A DNA stretch of 64,000 bases from Parerythrobacter lutipelagi (GCF_005434975.1 NZ_SKCJ01000002.1:186001-250000); one strand, 5' to 3'; counted from the first letter of the stretch, positions 34,407 through 43,855 are shown. Program-made: numbers and translations. The notes: generated by a model not told the origin, from the letters alone.

Positions 34407-34799
34407 CTATTCGTCCGCAGCCTGTTTCAGCAGCTTGCGATCCCCGATCCGCTTCGCCTTGCGGCGTTTCTGACTGCGGTCGAAGAGCAGCTTCGTCACC
34501 AGACCGGTGCCGACCAGCACTGCGCCCGGTACCGATCGCGTTGCGACCTTGGCGACCGCGAACGACGTAGCGGTCTGTTTAAGCGAGCGATTGCTGACAA
34601 TGTCCTTGGCCGTGTCGCGGCCGTAGCGGCCTTTCAGGAAGCCGCGTTCGACCACGTCTCGCAGGATGTAGGAGCCGGCGCGCATTGCGATGTCGGCCAG
34701 CAGCAAATTGGTCAACGGGTTGGGGCTGGGGCCAGCAACCTCTTCGGTCGCATCCACCTCAGTGCCAGCGGCTGACTGTGTCTTGCGTTTGCGAGCCAT
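34407..34799 (-). CDS. Conserved basic protein of unknown function
   Basis: 130 residues, very basic at both ends (MARKRKTQ and SQKRRKAKRIGDRKLLK). The centre (NPLTNLLLADIAMRAGSYILRDVVERGFLKGRYG and VAKVATRSVPGAVLVGTGLVTKLLFDRS) looks amphipathic to weakly hydrophobic. No known domain. It lies between gmk and sspB on the same strand with short gaps, so it is probably co-transcribed with them. May be membrane- or nucleic-acid-associated, which is inference from charge only. Confidence 0.72.
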   Translation of the reverse strand: MARKRKTQSAAGTEVDATEEVAGPSPNPLTNLLLADIAMRAGSYILRDVVERGFLKGRYGRDTAKDIVSNRSLKQTATSFAVAKVATRSVPGAVLVGTGLVTKLLFDRSQKRRKAKRIGDRKLLKQAADE

Positions 34800-34839
34800 G
34801 CTTCCCTTCCAATCGGACGGACCGATGCGGCGGCGTGGG

Positions 34840-35355
34840 TTACTTCTTGCGGCCGAAATCCACCGTCACGACATTGCTGCCGTCTTCGCTATCGGTAACG
34901 GCCGGATGGGCGCTCTGTTCCCCCGAGCCGGCAGAACCGTCGTTCTGCGCGTCGTCATGTTCTTCGGGTGCCATGTCCGCCACGCTGGCCTGGAACTGCA
35001 GCCCGAAGTCGACCGCCGGATCGACGAACGCCGTGATCGCGGAAAACGGCACGATCAGTTTTGCCGGGATCTGATTGAAGCTGAGGCCGACCGTGAAGCC
35101 TTCCTCGCGCACGTCCAGATCCCAGAACTTGTTCTGCAGGACGATGGTCATCTCGTCCGGGAATCGTTCGCTAAGGGATTTGGGAATATCCACCCCGGGC
35201 GCGCCGGTCTTGAAAGTGATGTAGAAATGATGCGCGCCGGGCAATTCGCTGCCATTGGCCTGGATTTCCCCAAGCACGCGGCCAACCACCGCGCGCAGGG
35301 CTTCTTGCACGATCTCGTCGTAGGGGATCAGGCTGTCGGGCGCGTCGTCACTCAT
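34840..35355 (-). CDS. sspB: SspB-type ClpXP adaptor
   Basis: 171 residues, alphaproteobacterial SspB family. Conserved core: [59 protein letters not shown] and [31 protein letters not shown]. An acidic, flexible linker leads to the C-terminal [10 protein letters not shown], the ClpX-docking peptide. Delivers ssrA-tagged proteins to ClpXP in the cytoplasm. ATG 35355; the longer reading is unsupported. Divergent from hisB by 83 bases. Confidence 0.93.
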   Translation of the reverse strand: MSDDAPDSLIPYDEIVQEALRAVVGRVLGEIQANGSELPGAHHFYITFKTGAPGVDIPKSLSERFPDEMTIVLQNKFWDLDVREEGFTVGLSFNQIPAKLIVPFSAITAFVDPAVDFGLQFQASVADMAPEEHDDAQNDGSAGSGEQSAHPAVTDSEDGSNVVTVDFGRKK

Positions 35356-35438
35356 GCGGCCTAGGTGGCGAGGCAAGCGCCTGTGGTCAAGCGGGAAAAC
35401 TTGCGCCTTCCACGCCCTTGCGTATAGCGCTGCCCATC

Positions 35439-36032
35439 ATGCGCACAGCCAGCATCAATCGCGACACCGCGGAAACCAAGATCGCCATCGAGGTCAATCT
35501 CGACGGTACCGGAAGCTATGACATTTCGACCGGGATCGGGTTTCTCGATCACATGGTTGAACAGTTCGCCAAACATTCGCTGATCGACGTGACGATGAAA
35601 ATCGATGGGGACCTTCATGTCGATCAGCACCACACGACCGAGGACAGCGCGCTGGCGCTGGGCCAGGCGCTGGCTCAGGCGCTCGGCGACAAGGGCGGCA
35701 TCGGGCGTTACGGCCTCGCCTATTCGCCGATGGACGAGACGCTGGCGCGGGTTTCGCTCGATGTTTCGGGACGCCCCTATCTCGTGTGGCGTGCAGGATT
35801 CAGCCAGGAAAAGCTGGGTGAATGGGATACTGAGCTGATCGAGCACTGGTTCCATTCGGTCGCGCAAACCTGCGGGCTGACGCTGCATGTCGAGCTGCTC
35901 TACGGCAGCAACAACCACCATATCTGTGAGGCAATCTACAAGGGCTTCGCCCGTGCGATGCGGCAGGCGGTGGAGCTGGACACGCGCAAGGGCGGAGCGA
36001 TCCCGAGCACCAAAGGTCAGCTCGGTGGCTGA
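35439..36032 (+). CDS. hisB: Imidazoleglycerol-phosphate dehydratase
   Basis: 197 residues, monofunctional HisB. Catalyses dehydration of imidazole glycerol phosphate to imidazole acetol phosphate. Manganese-binding His clusters are intact: [29 protein letters not shown] and NNHHICEA. Start ATG 35439 ([10 protein letters not shown]) fits the family; an in-frame upstream ATG adds seven residues. First gene of the his operon in this window, followed after 83 bases by hisH. Confidence 0.96.
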   Translation: MRTASINRDTAETKIAIEVNLDGTGSYDISTGIGFLDHMVEQFAKHSLIDVTMKIDGDLHVDQHHTTEDSALALGQALAQALGDKGGIGRYGLAYSPMDETLARVSLDVSGRPYLVWRAGFSQEKLGEWDTELIEHWFHSVAQTCGLTLHVELLYGSNNHHICEAIYKGFARAMRQAVELDTRKGGAIPSTKGQLGG

Positions 36033-36115
36033 AGCGTTTTTGTCGGGTGCGGTGCCGAGCCCGGCGGTCCCACAGTGGCTGCAAATCGACGCTTCTCCTA
36101 TAGCCGGAAAAACAA

Positions 36116-36742
36116 ATGCCTGAGGTCACCGCACTCGTCGATTACGGCGCGGGCAATCTTCACTCGGTCGAGAACGCGCTGCGCAAGGTCGGCGCGAAGG
36201 TGACAGTCACCGACGATCCCGAGGTGATCCGCGCGGCGGACCGGATTGTCCTGCCCGGGGTGGGCAGCTTCAAGGCGTGTGCCGAGGGTTTGCGCGCGGT
36301 TGACGGCGTGATCGAAGCGATGCGCGAGCGGGTGTTTGTCGGCGGTGCGCCATTCCTCGGCATCTGCGTTGGGATGCAATTGCTCGCCGCGCAGGGGCTG
36401 GAACATGGCACAACCACAGGTCTGGGCTGGATCGACGGCACAGTGAGGCTGATCGAACCTTCCGATCCGAGCATAAAGGTGCCGCATATGGGCTGGAACG
36501 ATGTCGCCTCCCTGCCGCACGCGCGCGGGCACGCGGTGATCGAGGGCGGAGAGGCCTATTTCCTCCATTCCTTCCACTTCAAGGTGCGCCACCATGAGGA
36601 CGTGCTGGCCATGACCGACCACGGCGGCGGGCTGGTCGCGGCGGTCGGGCGCGACAATTTCATCGGGGTTCAGTTCCATCCGGAAAAGAGCCAGGCCTAT
36701 GGGCTGAATTTGCTTGAACGCTTCCTGGAGTGGAAACCATGA
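36116..36742 (+). CDS. hisH: Imidazole glycerol phosphate synthase, glutaminase subunit
   Basis: 208 residues; class I glutamine amidotransferase that supplies ammonia to HisF. Catalytic triad: nucleophile Cys in FLGICVGMQLL, His and Glu in VQFHPEKSQ; VALVDYGAGN-type start (ALVDYGAGNLHSV). Its TGA overlaps the ATG of hisA (ATGA), so the two are coupled. Confidence 0.96.
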   Translation: MPEVTALVDYGAGNLHSVENALRKVGAKVTVTDDPEVIRAADRIVLPGVGSFKACAEGLRAVDGVIEAMRERVFVGGAPFLGICVGMQLLAAQGLEHGTTTGLGWIDGTVRLIEPSDPSIKVPHMGWNDVASLPHARGHAVIEGGEAYFLHSFHFKVRHHEDVLAMTDHGGGLVAAVGRDNFIGVQFHPEKSQAYGLNLLERFLEWKP

Positions 36743-37467
36743 TCGTCTTCCCCGCAATCGACTTGAAGCAGGGCCAGGTCGTACGCCTTGCGGAAGGCGA
36801 TATGGACCGCGCGACTGTCTATGGCGACGACCCGGCGGCGCAGGCGATGCTGTTTGCGCAAGCCGGAGCAGGGTACCTGCACGTGGTCGATCTCGACGGA
36901 AGTTTCGCTGGATCGGCGCAGAACCGCGAGGCGGTGGAAAGCATCGTTGCGGCGTTCCCCGGCCACGTCCAGCTGGGCGGCGGTATCCGCAAGCGCGCGG
37001 ATGTCGAGGGCTGGTTCGACGCGGGCGTGGCGCGGATCGTGATGGGGTCTGCGGCACTGAAAGACCCGGAATTCGTGAAGGATATGGCGTGCGAATTTCC
37101 CGGCGGAATCGTCGTCGCGGTCGATGCGAAGGACGGCATGGTCGCGACCGAGGGCTGGGCGGATGTGTCCGATGTGCCGGTGATCGATCTCGCCCGCCGC
37201 TTCGAAGACGCAGGGGTTGCCGCGCTGCTGTTCACCGACATCGGGCGTGACGGGTTGCTCAAGGGTGTGAATGTCGATGCCACGGTGGAACTGGCGCGGC
37301 AGGTCGATATCCCGGTGATCGCCAGCGGCGGGGTGAAGGGGCTCGACGATATCCATGTCCTGTCGATGCATGCGAGCGAGGGTATCGAAGGGGTGATTAC
37401 CGGGCGTGCGCTGTATGACGGGCGGCTCGACCTGGCGGCAGCGATTGCAATGGCGGGTCGGAGTTAG
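36739..37467 (+). CDS. hisA: ProFAR isomerase
   Basis: 242 residues, (beta-alpha)8 barrel that isomerises ProFAR to PRFAR in histidine synthesis. Catalytic Asp in FPAIDLKQGQVVRL and Asp in FTDIGRDG; phosphate-binding QLGGGIRK and IASGGVKG. The start MIVFPAID at 36739 overlaps hisH by four bases; a GTG-type upstream start is not needed. Followed by a strong hairpin before hisF. Confidence 0.95.
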   Translation: MIVFPAIDLKQGQVVRLAEGDMDRATVYGDDPAAQAMLFAQAGAGYLHVVDLDGSFAGSAQNREAVESIVAAFPGHVQLGGGIRKRADVEGWFDAGVARIVMGSAALKDPEFVKDMACEFPGGIVVAVDAKDGMVATEGWADVSDVPVIDLARRFEDAGVAALLFTDIGRDGLLKGVNVDATVELARQVDIPVIASGGVKGLDDIHVLSMHASEGIEGVITGRALYDGRLDLAAAIAMAGRS

Positions 37468-37502
37468 TGCGTTGACCGGCTTCAATTTCATTTCAGCCTC
37501 GC

Positions 37503-37585
37503 GCGGCACCGGCCCGCTCCCCCACCCGGCCACCCACGGCACTATACTGTTTGGGTGGCCGGGTGGGGGAGCGGGCCGGTGCCGC
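37503..37585. repeat. 34-bp perfect inverted repeat between hisA and hisF
   Basis: Left arm 37503-37536 begins GCGGCACCGGCCCGCT and the right arm 37552-37585 is its exact reverse complement; the loop is 15 bases (37537-37551). The arms are almost entirely G and C, so both a cruciform and a very stable mRNA hairpin are possible. It has no T-run and lies 36 bases after the hisA stop. Confidence 0.9.
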
Positions 37586-37587
37586 AA

Positions 37588-37609
37588 GGAAAGCACGGAT
37601 GTGCTTTCC
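37588..37609. promoter_or_regulatory. Second hairpin directly before hisF
   Basis: Perfect 9-bp stem GGAAAGCAC / GTGCTTTCC with a GGAT loop, two bases after the long inverted repeat and 29 bases before the hisF ATG. Could modulate hisF translation or mRNA processing. Confidence 0.5.
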
Positions 37610-37638
37610 GCAACCGTAAGAAAACGGAGCGAAGCGAA

Positions 37639-38409
37639 ATGACCGTCCGCATCCGCGTCATCCCCTGTCTCGACGTCGCCGACGGGCGCGTGGTCAAGGG
37701 GGTCAATTTCGTCGATCTGGTCGACGCAGGCGATCCGGTCGAGCAGGCGCAGGCCTATGACCGCGCGGGGGCGGACGAATTGTGCTTCTTGGATATATCC
37801 GCCAGCCATGAAGGGCGCGGGACGCTGCTCGACATGGTCCGGCGTACGGCTGAAGTGTGCTTTATGCCGCTGACTGTCGGCGGCGGGGTGCGCAGTGTGG
37901 AGGATGCGCGCGCGCTGCTGCTGGCGGGCGCAGACAAGGTCGCGGTCAACAGCGCGGCGGTTTCCCGCCCCGAACTGGTCAGTGAGATTGCGGAGAAATT
38001 TGGCAGCCAGTGCGTCGTCGCCAGCGTCGATGCGCGGGTCGGCACGGGCGAGATGCGCGGATGGGAGGTGTTCACCCACGGCGGGCGAAAGGCCACGGGG
38101 ATCGACGCGGTCGAACATGCGGTGCGGCTGGCCGAACTTGGCGCGGGCGAATTGCTCGTCACCTCGATGGATTCGGACGGGACCAAGGACGGCTACGATG
38201 TCGAACTGACGCGTGCGATTGCCGATTCGGTTTCCGTCCCGGTCATCGCCAGCGGCGGGGTCGGCACGCTCGAACATCTGGTCGAAGGCGTAACGCGTGG
38301 CCATGCGAGCGCGGTTCTGGCGGCCTCGATCTTCCACTTCGGGACGCACACCATTGCAGAGGCCCACGCGGCCCTGCGCGCTGCCGGATTGCCCGCCCGC
38401 GGCATTTGA
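37639..38409 (+). CDS. hisF: Imidazole glycerol phosphate synthase, cyclase subunit
   Basis: 256 residues; partner of HisH that turns PRFAR plus ammonia into IGP and AICAR. The [18 protein letters not shown] start (first catalytic Asp), [17 protein letters not shown] and [15 protein letters not shown] (second Asp) are intact. ACGGAG is placed before the ATG. Separated from hisA by 171 bases with two hairpins, unlike the coupled hisH-hisA junction. Confidence 0.96.
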   Translation: MTVRIRVIPCLDVADGRVVKGVNFVDLVDAGDPVEQAQAYDRAGADELCFLDISASHEGRGTLLDMVRRTAEVCFMPLTVGGGVRSVEDARALLLAGADKVAVNSAAVSRPELVSEIAEKFGSQCVVASVDARVGTGEMRGWEVFTHGGRKATGIDAVEHAVRLAELGAGELLVTSMDSDGTKDGYDVELTRAIADSVSVPVIASGGVGTLEHLVEGVTRGHASAVLAASIFHFGTHTIAEAHAALRAAGLPARGI

Positions 38410-38505
38410 CAAGCGGGTTTAAGTAAACTCCTGTCACCGGTACCGATGCGGGACAGACCATTCGTTGCGCTTGTGTGGAATTATTGACCGGGCATGGTCT
38501 GCGGC

Positions 38506-38676
38506 ATGAGGACCGCCACCATTCTTGCGCTCACGCTGTTTGCAGCCGAGCCGGCCTTTGCGCAGGCAGGGGCACAAGTGCCCGAGCCGAGCAATATGGC
38601 ATTGTTCGGCCTCGGCCTGCTGGGCCTGATTGTCGGCCGCCAGTTCTCCAAATCGCGGCGCAATCACGACGACTGA
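38506..38676 (+). CDS. Minimal PEP-CTERM protein
   Basis: 56 residues consisting of little more than a signal peptide (MRTATILALTLFAAEPAFAQ) and a PEP-CTERM sorting signal: VPEPSNMALFG, a hydrophobic helix (LGLLGLIVG) and a basic tail ending RQFSKSRR-NHDD. PEP-CTERM proteins are processed by exosortase for export linked to exopolysaccharide. Lies between hisF and hisE on the same strand. A longer reading from GTG/ATG at 38494 adds four residues. No exosortase gene is in the window. No mature domain remains, which is unusual. Confidence 0.72.
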   Translation: MRTATILALTLFAAEPAFAQAGAQVPEPSNMALFGLGLLGLIVGRQFSKSRRNHDD

Positions 38677-38723
38677 CGCCGAGCGGGATTGACCCTCTGG
38701 CACCAGCCTTCCATGGATGCGCT

Positions 38724-39038
38724 ATGGACACGCTGACCCGCCTTGAAGGCACTATCGCTTCCCGCAAAGCCGCCGATCCCGGCAGCTCCTATGTCGCGCA
38801 GCTGCACCATCGCGGCGTGCCGGTGATGGCGCGCAAGCTGGGCGAGGAAGCGGTCGAGGCCGCTGTAGCCGCACTATCGGGCGACCGTGAGGAAATGGTC
38901 GGCGAAGCGGCCGATGTGCTGTTCCATCTGATGGTGCTGCTGTCGGGCAAGGATATTGCCCTGTCCGAAGTGCTGGCCGAACTCGACCGGCGCGAAGGCG
39001 TGTCCGGACTGGATGAAAAAGCCGCGAGGACCGAATAA
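38724..39038 (+). CDS. hisE: Phosphoribosyl-ATP pyrophosphatase
   Basis: 104 residues, MazG-like all-alpha fold; hydrolyses PR-ATP to PR-AMP, step 2 of histidine synthesis. Metal-binding motifs KLGEEAVEAAVAA and GEAADVLFHLMVLL are intact. The stop overlaps the HIT gene start (TAATG). HisI is not fused here. Confidence 0.94.
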   Translation: MDTLTRLEGTIASRKAADPGSSYVAQLHHRGVPVMARKLGEEAVEAAVAALSGDREEMVGEAADVLFHLMVLLSGKDIALSEVLAELDRREGVSGLDEKAARTE

Positions 39039-39418
39039 TGCCGATCGACGCCACACAGCCCTATGATGACGAGAACATCTTCGCGAAAATCCTGCGCGGC
39101 GAAATCCCGTCCAGCAAAGTCTACGAAGACGAATGGGCGTTCGCTTTCGAAGACATCAACCCGCAGGCCGAAATCCACACGCTGGTGATCCCGAAGGGGC
39201 GCTATGTCAGCTGGGACGATTTTTCTGCCAAGGCATCGGCGGAGGAAATCGCCGGGTTTGTCCGCGCGGTGGGCCATGTCGCGCGCGAAAAGGGGCTGGT
39301 TGAACCGGGCTACCGCCTGCTCGCGAATGTCGGGCAGCACGGCCACCAGGAAGTGCCGCATCTGCATGTCCACCTGTTCGGCGGCCACCCGCTCGGCCCG
39401 ATGCTGATGCGGCGGTAG
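39038..39418 (+). CDS. HIT family nucleotide-binding hydrolase
   Basis: 126 residues, HinT-type. The histidine triad HLHVHLFGG lies near the C-terminus, with ENIFAKILRGEIPS and EDINPQAEIHTLVIPK upstream, as in Hint purine nucleoside phosphoramidases. Translationally coupled to hisE, the usual arrangement in this order. Cytoplasmic. Confidence 0.94.
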   Translation: MPIDATQPYDDENIFAKILRGEIPSSKVYEDEWAFAFEDINPQAEIHTLVIPKGRYVSWDDFSAKASAEEIAGFVRAVGHVAREKGLVEPGYRLLANVGQHGHQEVPHLHVHLFGGHPLGPMLMRR

Positions 39419-39568
39419 GCGTTCGCGGACGGAGAGCCGCTGGCGAGCCAGTCGCGTCGTCCAACATGGCTCGTTGTTTGACACTTCGTGCGGGCTGGCC
39501 CACTCACAGTAATGCAAAAACTGTGTCAGTCAGTTGCATTTGCACGATAAAAGCGACGGGGGCTTTTG

Positions 39569-39772
39569 ATGAATAAAGGAATGAGGTCGGTAATTCTGTC
39601 AGCAATCTGCCTGTTGGCAGGCTTGGCCGCGACATCCTATCTGTTGTTTTTTAGGCTCGAGTATTTCTCGATAAAAGGCATAATCTGGTCGCTGTTTGCG
39701 GGTTTGATTGTATGCGCTGTCCCTCTCAAGGTTATGGAGAAAATTGGCCTTATCTCGTTAGACCAAGATTGA
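39569..39772 (+). CDS. Small two-helix membrane protein
   Basis: 67 residues with two hydrophobic segments (about residues 5-24 and 34-52). No family recognised. Start is ATG 39569. The codons are more A/T-rich than in the neighbouring his genes, suggesting a recently acquired or fast-evolving gene. Monocistronic, convergent with the TIR gene. Confidence 0.55.
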   Translation: MNKGMRSVILSAICLLAGLAATSYLLFFRLEYFSIKGIIWSLFAGLIVCAVPLKVMEKIGLISLDQD

Positions 39773-39956
39773 AGGCACGATTTCTGTTCTTGCCGATTGA
39801 CAAGGGGGCGCATGGCTGGCCGCGTTTTAACTGGCAGCTTTGGGAGGTACGTGCAGCAGAAATCTTTCGACTGCTATTGGGTGGGAAGCGGACACAATTC
39901 TATACGGCCACAGTCTGCTCAAATGGCGCTTGCGTAAGAGAGGAAGGTGTCGGCCA

Positions 39957-41945
39957 TTAGACGCTTTCCTCTTTTGCCGGCGGGCAGGCGGGGGGATTGA
40001 AGAACAAGCGATCGGGCACGGGAATGTTCTGGCGTGCCATCACGGCCATCAAATTGGGGTAAGGGCGCGGATCGAAGAAGGGGTAGGACAAAAGTTCGAG
40101 CAAGGGGAACGGCGCCTCGGCGAAATCATAGGGGCGCATTACTTCAACGGCTTCCTCGGTCCGGCCCAGATACATCAGCGCCTGCCACTGCGTGTTGGCA
40201 TATTCGGCTTCAATATCCATAAGCGCATTGGCGCCCGCCCGATCGCCCTGCGCGCACGCCTGTCGAATGTCGACTATCATTCGGGAATCCCTGCTCGGCT
40301 CATAACTGCGTATCTCGCGCGCAAGACGGGCAGCTTCTTCGACGCGTCCGACGGACAATAATACGCGGTGCGATTGGTAGAGGAACAACATGGAGCCGCG
40401 ATGATCGGCTGGCGTAGCGTCATAAAGGGCCTCCGCCTCGTCATAGGCGCGCGCGTCATACAGATTATTGATATTCAAATGGGGTCGGTCGGGCTCTAAC
40501 GCACTGGCGCGGGCAGCGCTTGCCGCTGCCGCATCATTGCGACCAAGCAGGTCTTCGAGATTGCCCTTGGTGCGCCACGAGTCGGCATCCTCTGGCGCGC
40601 GCTCGGTATTACGGGTGATCACGCGCAGGGCGGCATTGAGATCGCCACTGAAGTAGTGGCGCAAATACAGAGCCGTGTCACGCTCGCTGGCACTTCTGGC
40701 GGTGCGCTCGGCAGCCTCGATATTGCGATCGAATTCGGCGCTGAGTGCGGCGCGATCGGCATCGTTAATGTAGGAGAAGCTGGCAAGCGAAAGACCATCG
40801 ACGATATTACTTGCAGCGGCGATGTGCGCCCGCGACCAGCTGGGATCGAGTTCCTGAGCACGGCGATATTGTTCAAGCGATGCTTGTCCGTTGCCATCCT
40901 CCCCGCTGAACGTGAAACCCTGAGCGCGAAGAAATGCTTCATAGGCTTCGACCGAGTTGGTGCCGCTGTCGATAAGCTCGGCGAGCGCTGCGGGATCGAG
41001 CGCGGTGTTTAGCGCGCGGGCGACGCGGGTGGCGATCTCTTCTTGGACAGTGATGGTATCGGCGAGCGGCCGGTCATAGCGTTGGGTAAAGAGGCGGTCG
41101 CCGGATTGCGCATCAATCAGTTCGATATCGACGACGATGCGGTCTTCGCTGCGGCGCACAGAACCATCGAGGACACGGGCAACGCCGAGTTCGCCGCCAA
41201 TGTCGCTCATCGATTGCTGGCGTTCGCGAAAGCGGAAGCTTTCGGCGATGGGCGCAACTTTGAGATCAGGGGTGCGGCTGAGCGCGGCGCTGATTTCCTG
41301 CGCTAGACCGTCCGAGAACCAGCTCTGTGACTCGGCAGAGAGGTCGCGGAAGGGGAGGATGGCGATGGATTTGGCATCTGCCTGTTCGGCAGAGGCTTCG
41401 TTGCCACTGCCCGACAATCCACCTCCCCAGACCCAATAACCGAGGCCGCCCGCAGCCGCAACGGCGAGGGTAATCGCTGCCATCCCGGCCATGATAAGTG
41501 ACTTTCGGCTTGGCAAGGCCGGTGGTGCGGATTCATCCGACACGATCAGACTAGAATTGGCATCGCCCATTATAGCCTGAAGCGCTCCTGTGAGAGCCCC
41601 GAATGGCACGGTATCCTTGGGCCAGTTCGTAAAATCAATTGCTTGTATTTGCCGAAAGCCCAGCGGCGGCAGCGTGCCATCGATCAAGAGCGGCACCAGC
41701 TTGCCTTGCTCACGCCCGACCTGCGCCTCATCCTTTACCCAGTTGGATTTGACCGAGGTGTCAGTCCACAGCACTACCACGCTGGCAGCATCGACCAGTT
41801 CTTGCTCGGTCACGTCGGTGAAGGTCGATCCGCCTTGGAGATGCTGGTCGAGCCAGGAGGAGATACCTGCAGCCTCAAGCGCGACAGCCAACTGCTCGGC
41901 TATGTTCTTGTCTGTCCGGCTGTAAGATATAAAAACATCGGCCAC
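39957..41945 (-). CDS. TIR domain protein with TM helix, FlgO/TolB-like and TPR regions
   Basis: 662 residues in the order: TIR domain (1-125: VFISYSRTD, AAGISSWLDQ, SVVVLWTDTSVKSNWV), one membrane helix (about 149-172), a FlgO/TolB-N-like domain (about 190-320: SIAILPFRDLSAESQSWFSDGLAQEIS) and TPR repeats to the end. Glu47 (VTEQEL) lies where TIR NADases keep their catalytic Glu, but alignment is by eye. The layout copies CadC- and adenylate-cyclase-type receptors with TIR as the cytoplasmic effector. Partners unknown; alone on the minus strand. Confidence 0.85.
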   Translation of the reverse strand: MADVFISYSRTDKNIAEQLAVALEAAGISSWLDQHLQGGSTFTDVTEQELVDAASVVVLWTDTSVKSNWVKDEAQVGREQGKLVPLLIDGTLPPLGFRQIQAIDFTNWPKDTVPFGALTGALQAIMGDANSSLIVSDESAPPALPSRKSLIMAGMAAITLAVAAAGGLGYWVWGGGLSGSGNEASAEQADAKSIAILPFRDLSAESQSWFSDGLAQEISAALSRTPDLKVAPIAESFRFRERQQSMSDIGGELGVARVLDGSVRRSEDRIVVDIELIDAQSGDRLFTQRYDRPLADTITVQEEIATRVARALNTALDPAALAELIDSGTNSVEAYEAFLRAQGFTFSGEDGNGQASLEQYRRAQELDPSWSRAHIAAASNIVDGLSLASFSYINDADRAALSAEFDRNIEAAERTARSASERDTALYLRHYFSGDLNAALRVITRNTERAPEDADSWRTKGNLEDLLGRNDAAAASAARASALEPDRPHLNINNLYDARAYDEAEALYDATPADHRGSMLFLYQSHRVLLSVGRVEEAARLAREIRSYEPSRDSRMIVDIRQACAQGDRAGANALMDIEAEYANTQWQALMYLGRTEEAVEVMRPYDFAEAPFPLLELLSYPFFDPRPYPNLMAVMARQNIPVPDRLFFNPPACPPAKEESV

Positions 41946-42196
41946 GCCATTCCCCCAAAAGCTAACGGCTATCTTATCTAGGCTTTGAGAATTGGCAAAG
42001 TGTCAGGCTGGCCCGCGATGAATGTCCGCAACTGGGTCGTTTGCAGAATGGCGGCTTACGTCGCAGAAATCTCCACGGCAAGCGCCGAATCTCGCAAGGG
42101 TGCTCCTCGGCGCGGTCAATCTCCATCGCGCAAAATCACCAGTCCGTCGGTTTCATTTGCAGCGCGAGTCCCCGCTGCGCTAAGGGCGCGTCAACC

Positions 42197-42664
42197 ATGA
42201 CGACGCGTCCCAACCCACCCGGTGGTATCATCGACGGCAAGCGGCATCTTTATGCCGTGCGCGCCTATTACGAGGACACCGATCTCTCAGGCATCGTCTA
42301 CCACGCCAATTACCTGCGCTGGTTCGAGCGCGCCCGGTCCGACATGCTGCGCGTGCTTGAGATCGACCAGCGCGCAGCGATCGAAGCGGGGGAGGGCGCC
42401 TATGCGGTGGCCGATCTCCAGATCAAATACGTCCGCCCGGCGAAACTCGACGACGATATCGTCATCGTCACAACCTGTACGCAAATGCGCGCCGCCAGCC
42501 TGCGGATGCATCAGCGCGCGTTCAGAAATTTCGGCGCAGACGAGGAACTCATCACCGAGGCGAGTTTGCGCGTCGGCTTCGTCGCTCCGGATGGTCGGCC
42601 CTGCCGCCAACCGGAAGAATGGCGCGCCGCTTATCAGACAGTCCTTTTGGAAGAAGACAAGTAA
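42197..42664 (+). CDS. ybgC: Tol-Pal associated acyl-CoA thioesterase
   Basis: 155 residues, hot-dog fold. The YYEDTDLSGIVYHANYLRWFERARSDMLR block carries the catalytic Asp and the HAN/YLR residues of YbgC, which hydrolyses acyl-CoA and associates with Tol-Pal and lipid enzymes. ATG 42197 gives the family N-terminus. The next gene, tolQ, starts right after its stop (TAAATG), so this heads the tol operon. Confidence 0.92.
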   Translation: MTTRPNPPGGIIDGKRHLYAVRAYYEDTDLSGIVYHANYLRWFERARSDMLRVLEIDQRAAIEAGEGAYAVADLQIKYVRPAKLDDDIVIVTTCTQMRAASLRMHQRAFRNFGADEELITEASLRVGFVAPDGRPCRQPEEWRAAYQTVLLEEDK

Positions 42665-43366
42665 ATGGCTTTACTTCAAATGCTTGCCGTTACCACCGCT
42701 CCGACCCGCGTCGATCCGGTCCAGCTTTTCCTCGATGCCGATATTGTGGTTCAGGCCGTGATGGTCGGGTTGCTGCTCGCCAGCATATGGAGCTGGATGA
42801 TCATGATCGGCTTTGTGCTCAGGATGAAAAACGTGCGCAGCCGCGGTCAGGCGTTCGAAACTGAATTCTGGCAGGCCGACGAATTCGACGACATGATGAA
42901 GCGCCAGTCGAAGCGCGACATCCCGCTCGCGCGGGTTGCTGGAGCGGGCATGGCTGAATGGCGTCGCTCGACCAAAGGCACTGTGGCTGACCGCGACGGG
43001 GTGCGTCAGCGGCTCGCGCTGGCAATGGAAAGCCAGGTGGCCGAGGAGTCGGACAATCTCGCTTCGCGCCTCACTTTCCTGGCGACGGTCGGCTCGGTCG
43101 CGCCATTTGTCGGCCTGTTCGGCACCGTGTGGGGCATCATGAACAGCTTCTTCCAGATCGGCGTACAGCAGAATTCCTCGCTCGCGGTCGTCGCGCCAGG
43201 TATTTCCGAAGCGCTGTTTGCCACCGCGATCGGCCTGTTTGCCGCAATCCCTGCAGTGATCGGCTACAACCGTTTCAGCCAGTCGCTCAACAGCTACGAC
43301 GCGAAGATGCAGCGTTTCGCCGACAAGTTCCATTCCAGCCTCAGCCGCCAGCTGGAGCGGATGTAG
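42665..43366 (+). CDS. tolQ: TolQ, proton channel subunit
   Basis: 233 residues, MotA/TolQ/ExbB family inner-membrane protein. Three membrane helices: about 25-45 (VVQAVMVGLLLASIWSWMIMI), about 140-160 (LATVGSVAPFVGLFGTVWGI) and about 180-205 (LFATAIGLFAAIPAVIGYN). With TolR it converts the proton gradient to motion used by TolA during cell division and outer-membrane constriction. Starts directly after ybgC. Confidence 0.95.
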   Translation: MALLQMLAVTTAPTRVDPVQLFLDADIVVQAVMVGLLLASIWSWMIMIGFVLRMKNVRSRGQAFETEFWQADEFDDMMKRQSKRDIPLARVAGAGMAEWRRSTKGTVADRDGVRQRLALAMESQVAEESDNLASRLTFLATVGSVAPFVGLFGTVWGIMNSFFQIGVQQNSSLAVVAPGISEALFATAIGLFAAIPAVIGYNRFSQSLNSYDAKMQRFADKFHSSLSRQLERM

Positions 43367-43367
43367 C

Positions 43368-43844
<477 letters not shown>

Positions 43845-43855
43845 CGTCCGGCCCG

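Noticed and set aside
36697-38412. Very long open frame (571 codons) opposite hisA and hisF
   Set aside because: It is antisense to certain his genes, crosses the long hairpin, has an Asp/His/Arg-rich composition typical of GC-rich antisense frames and no recognisable motif.
39712-39960. 82-codon plus-strand frame after the small membrane gene
   Set aside because: Overlaps the 3' end of the preceding small gene in another frame, lacks a ribosome site and has no conserved features; left unannotated.
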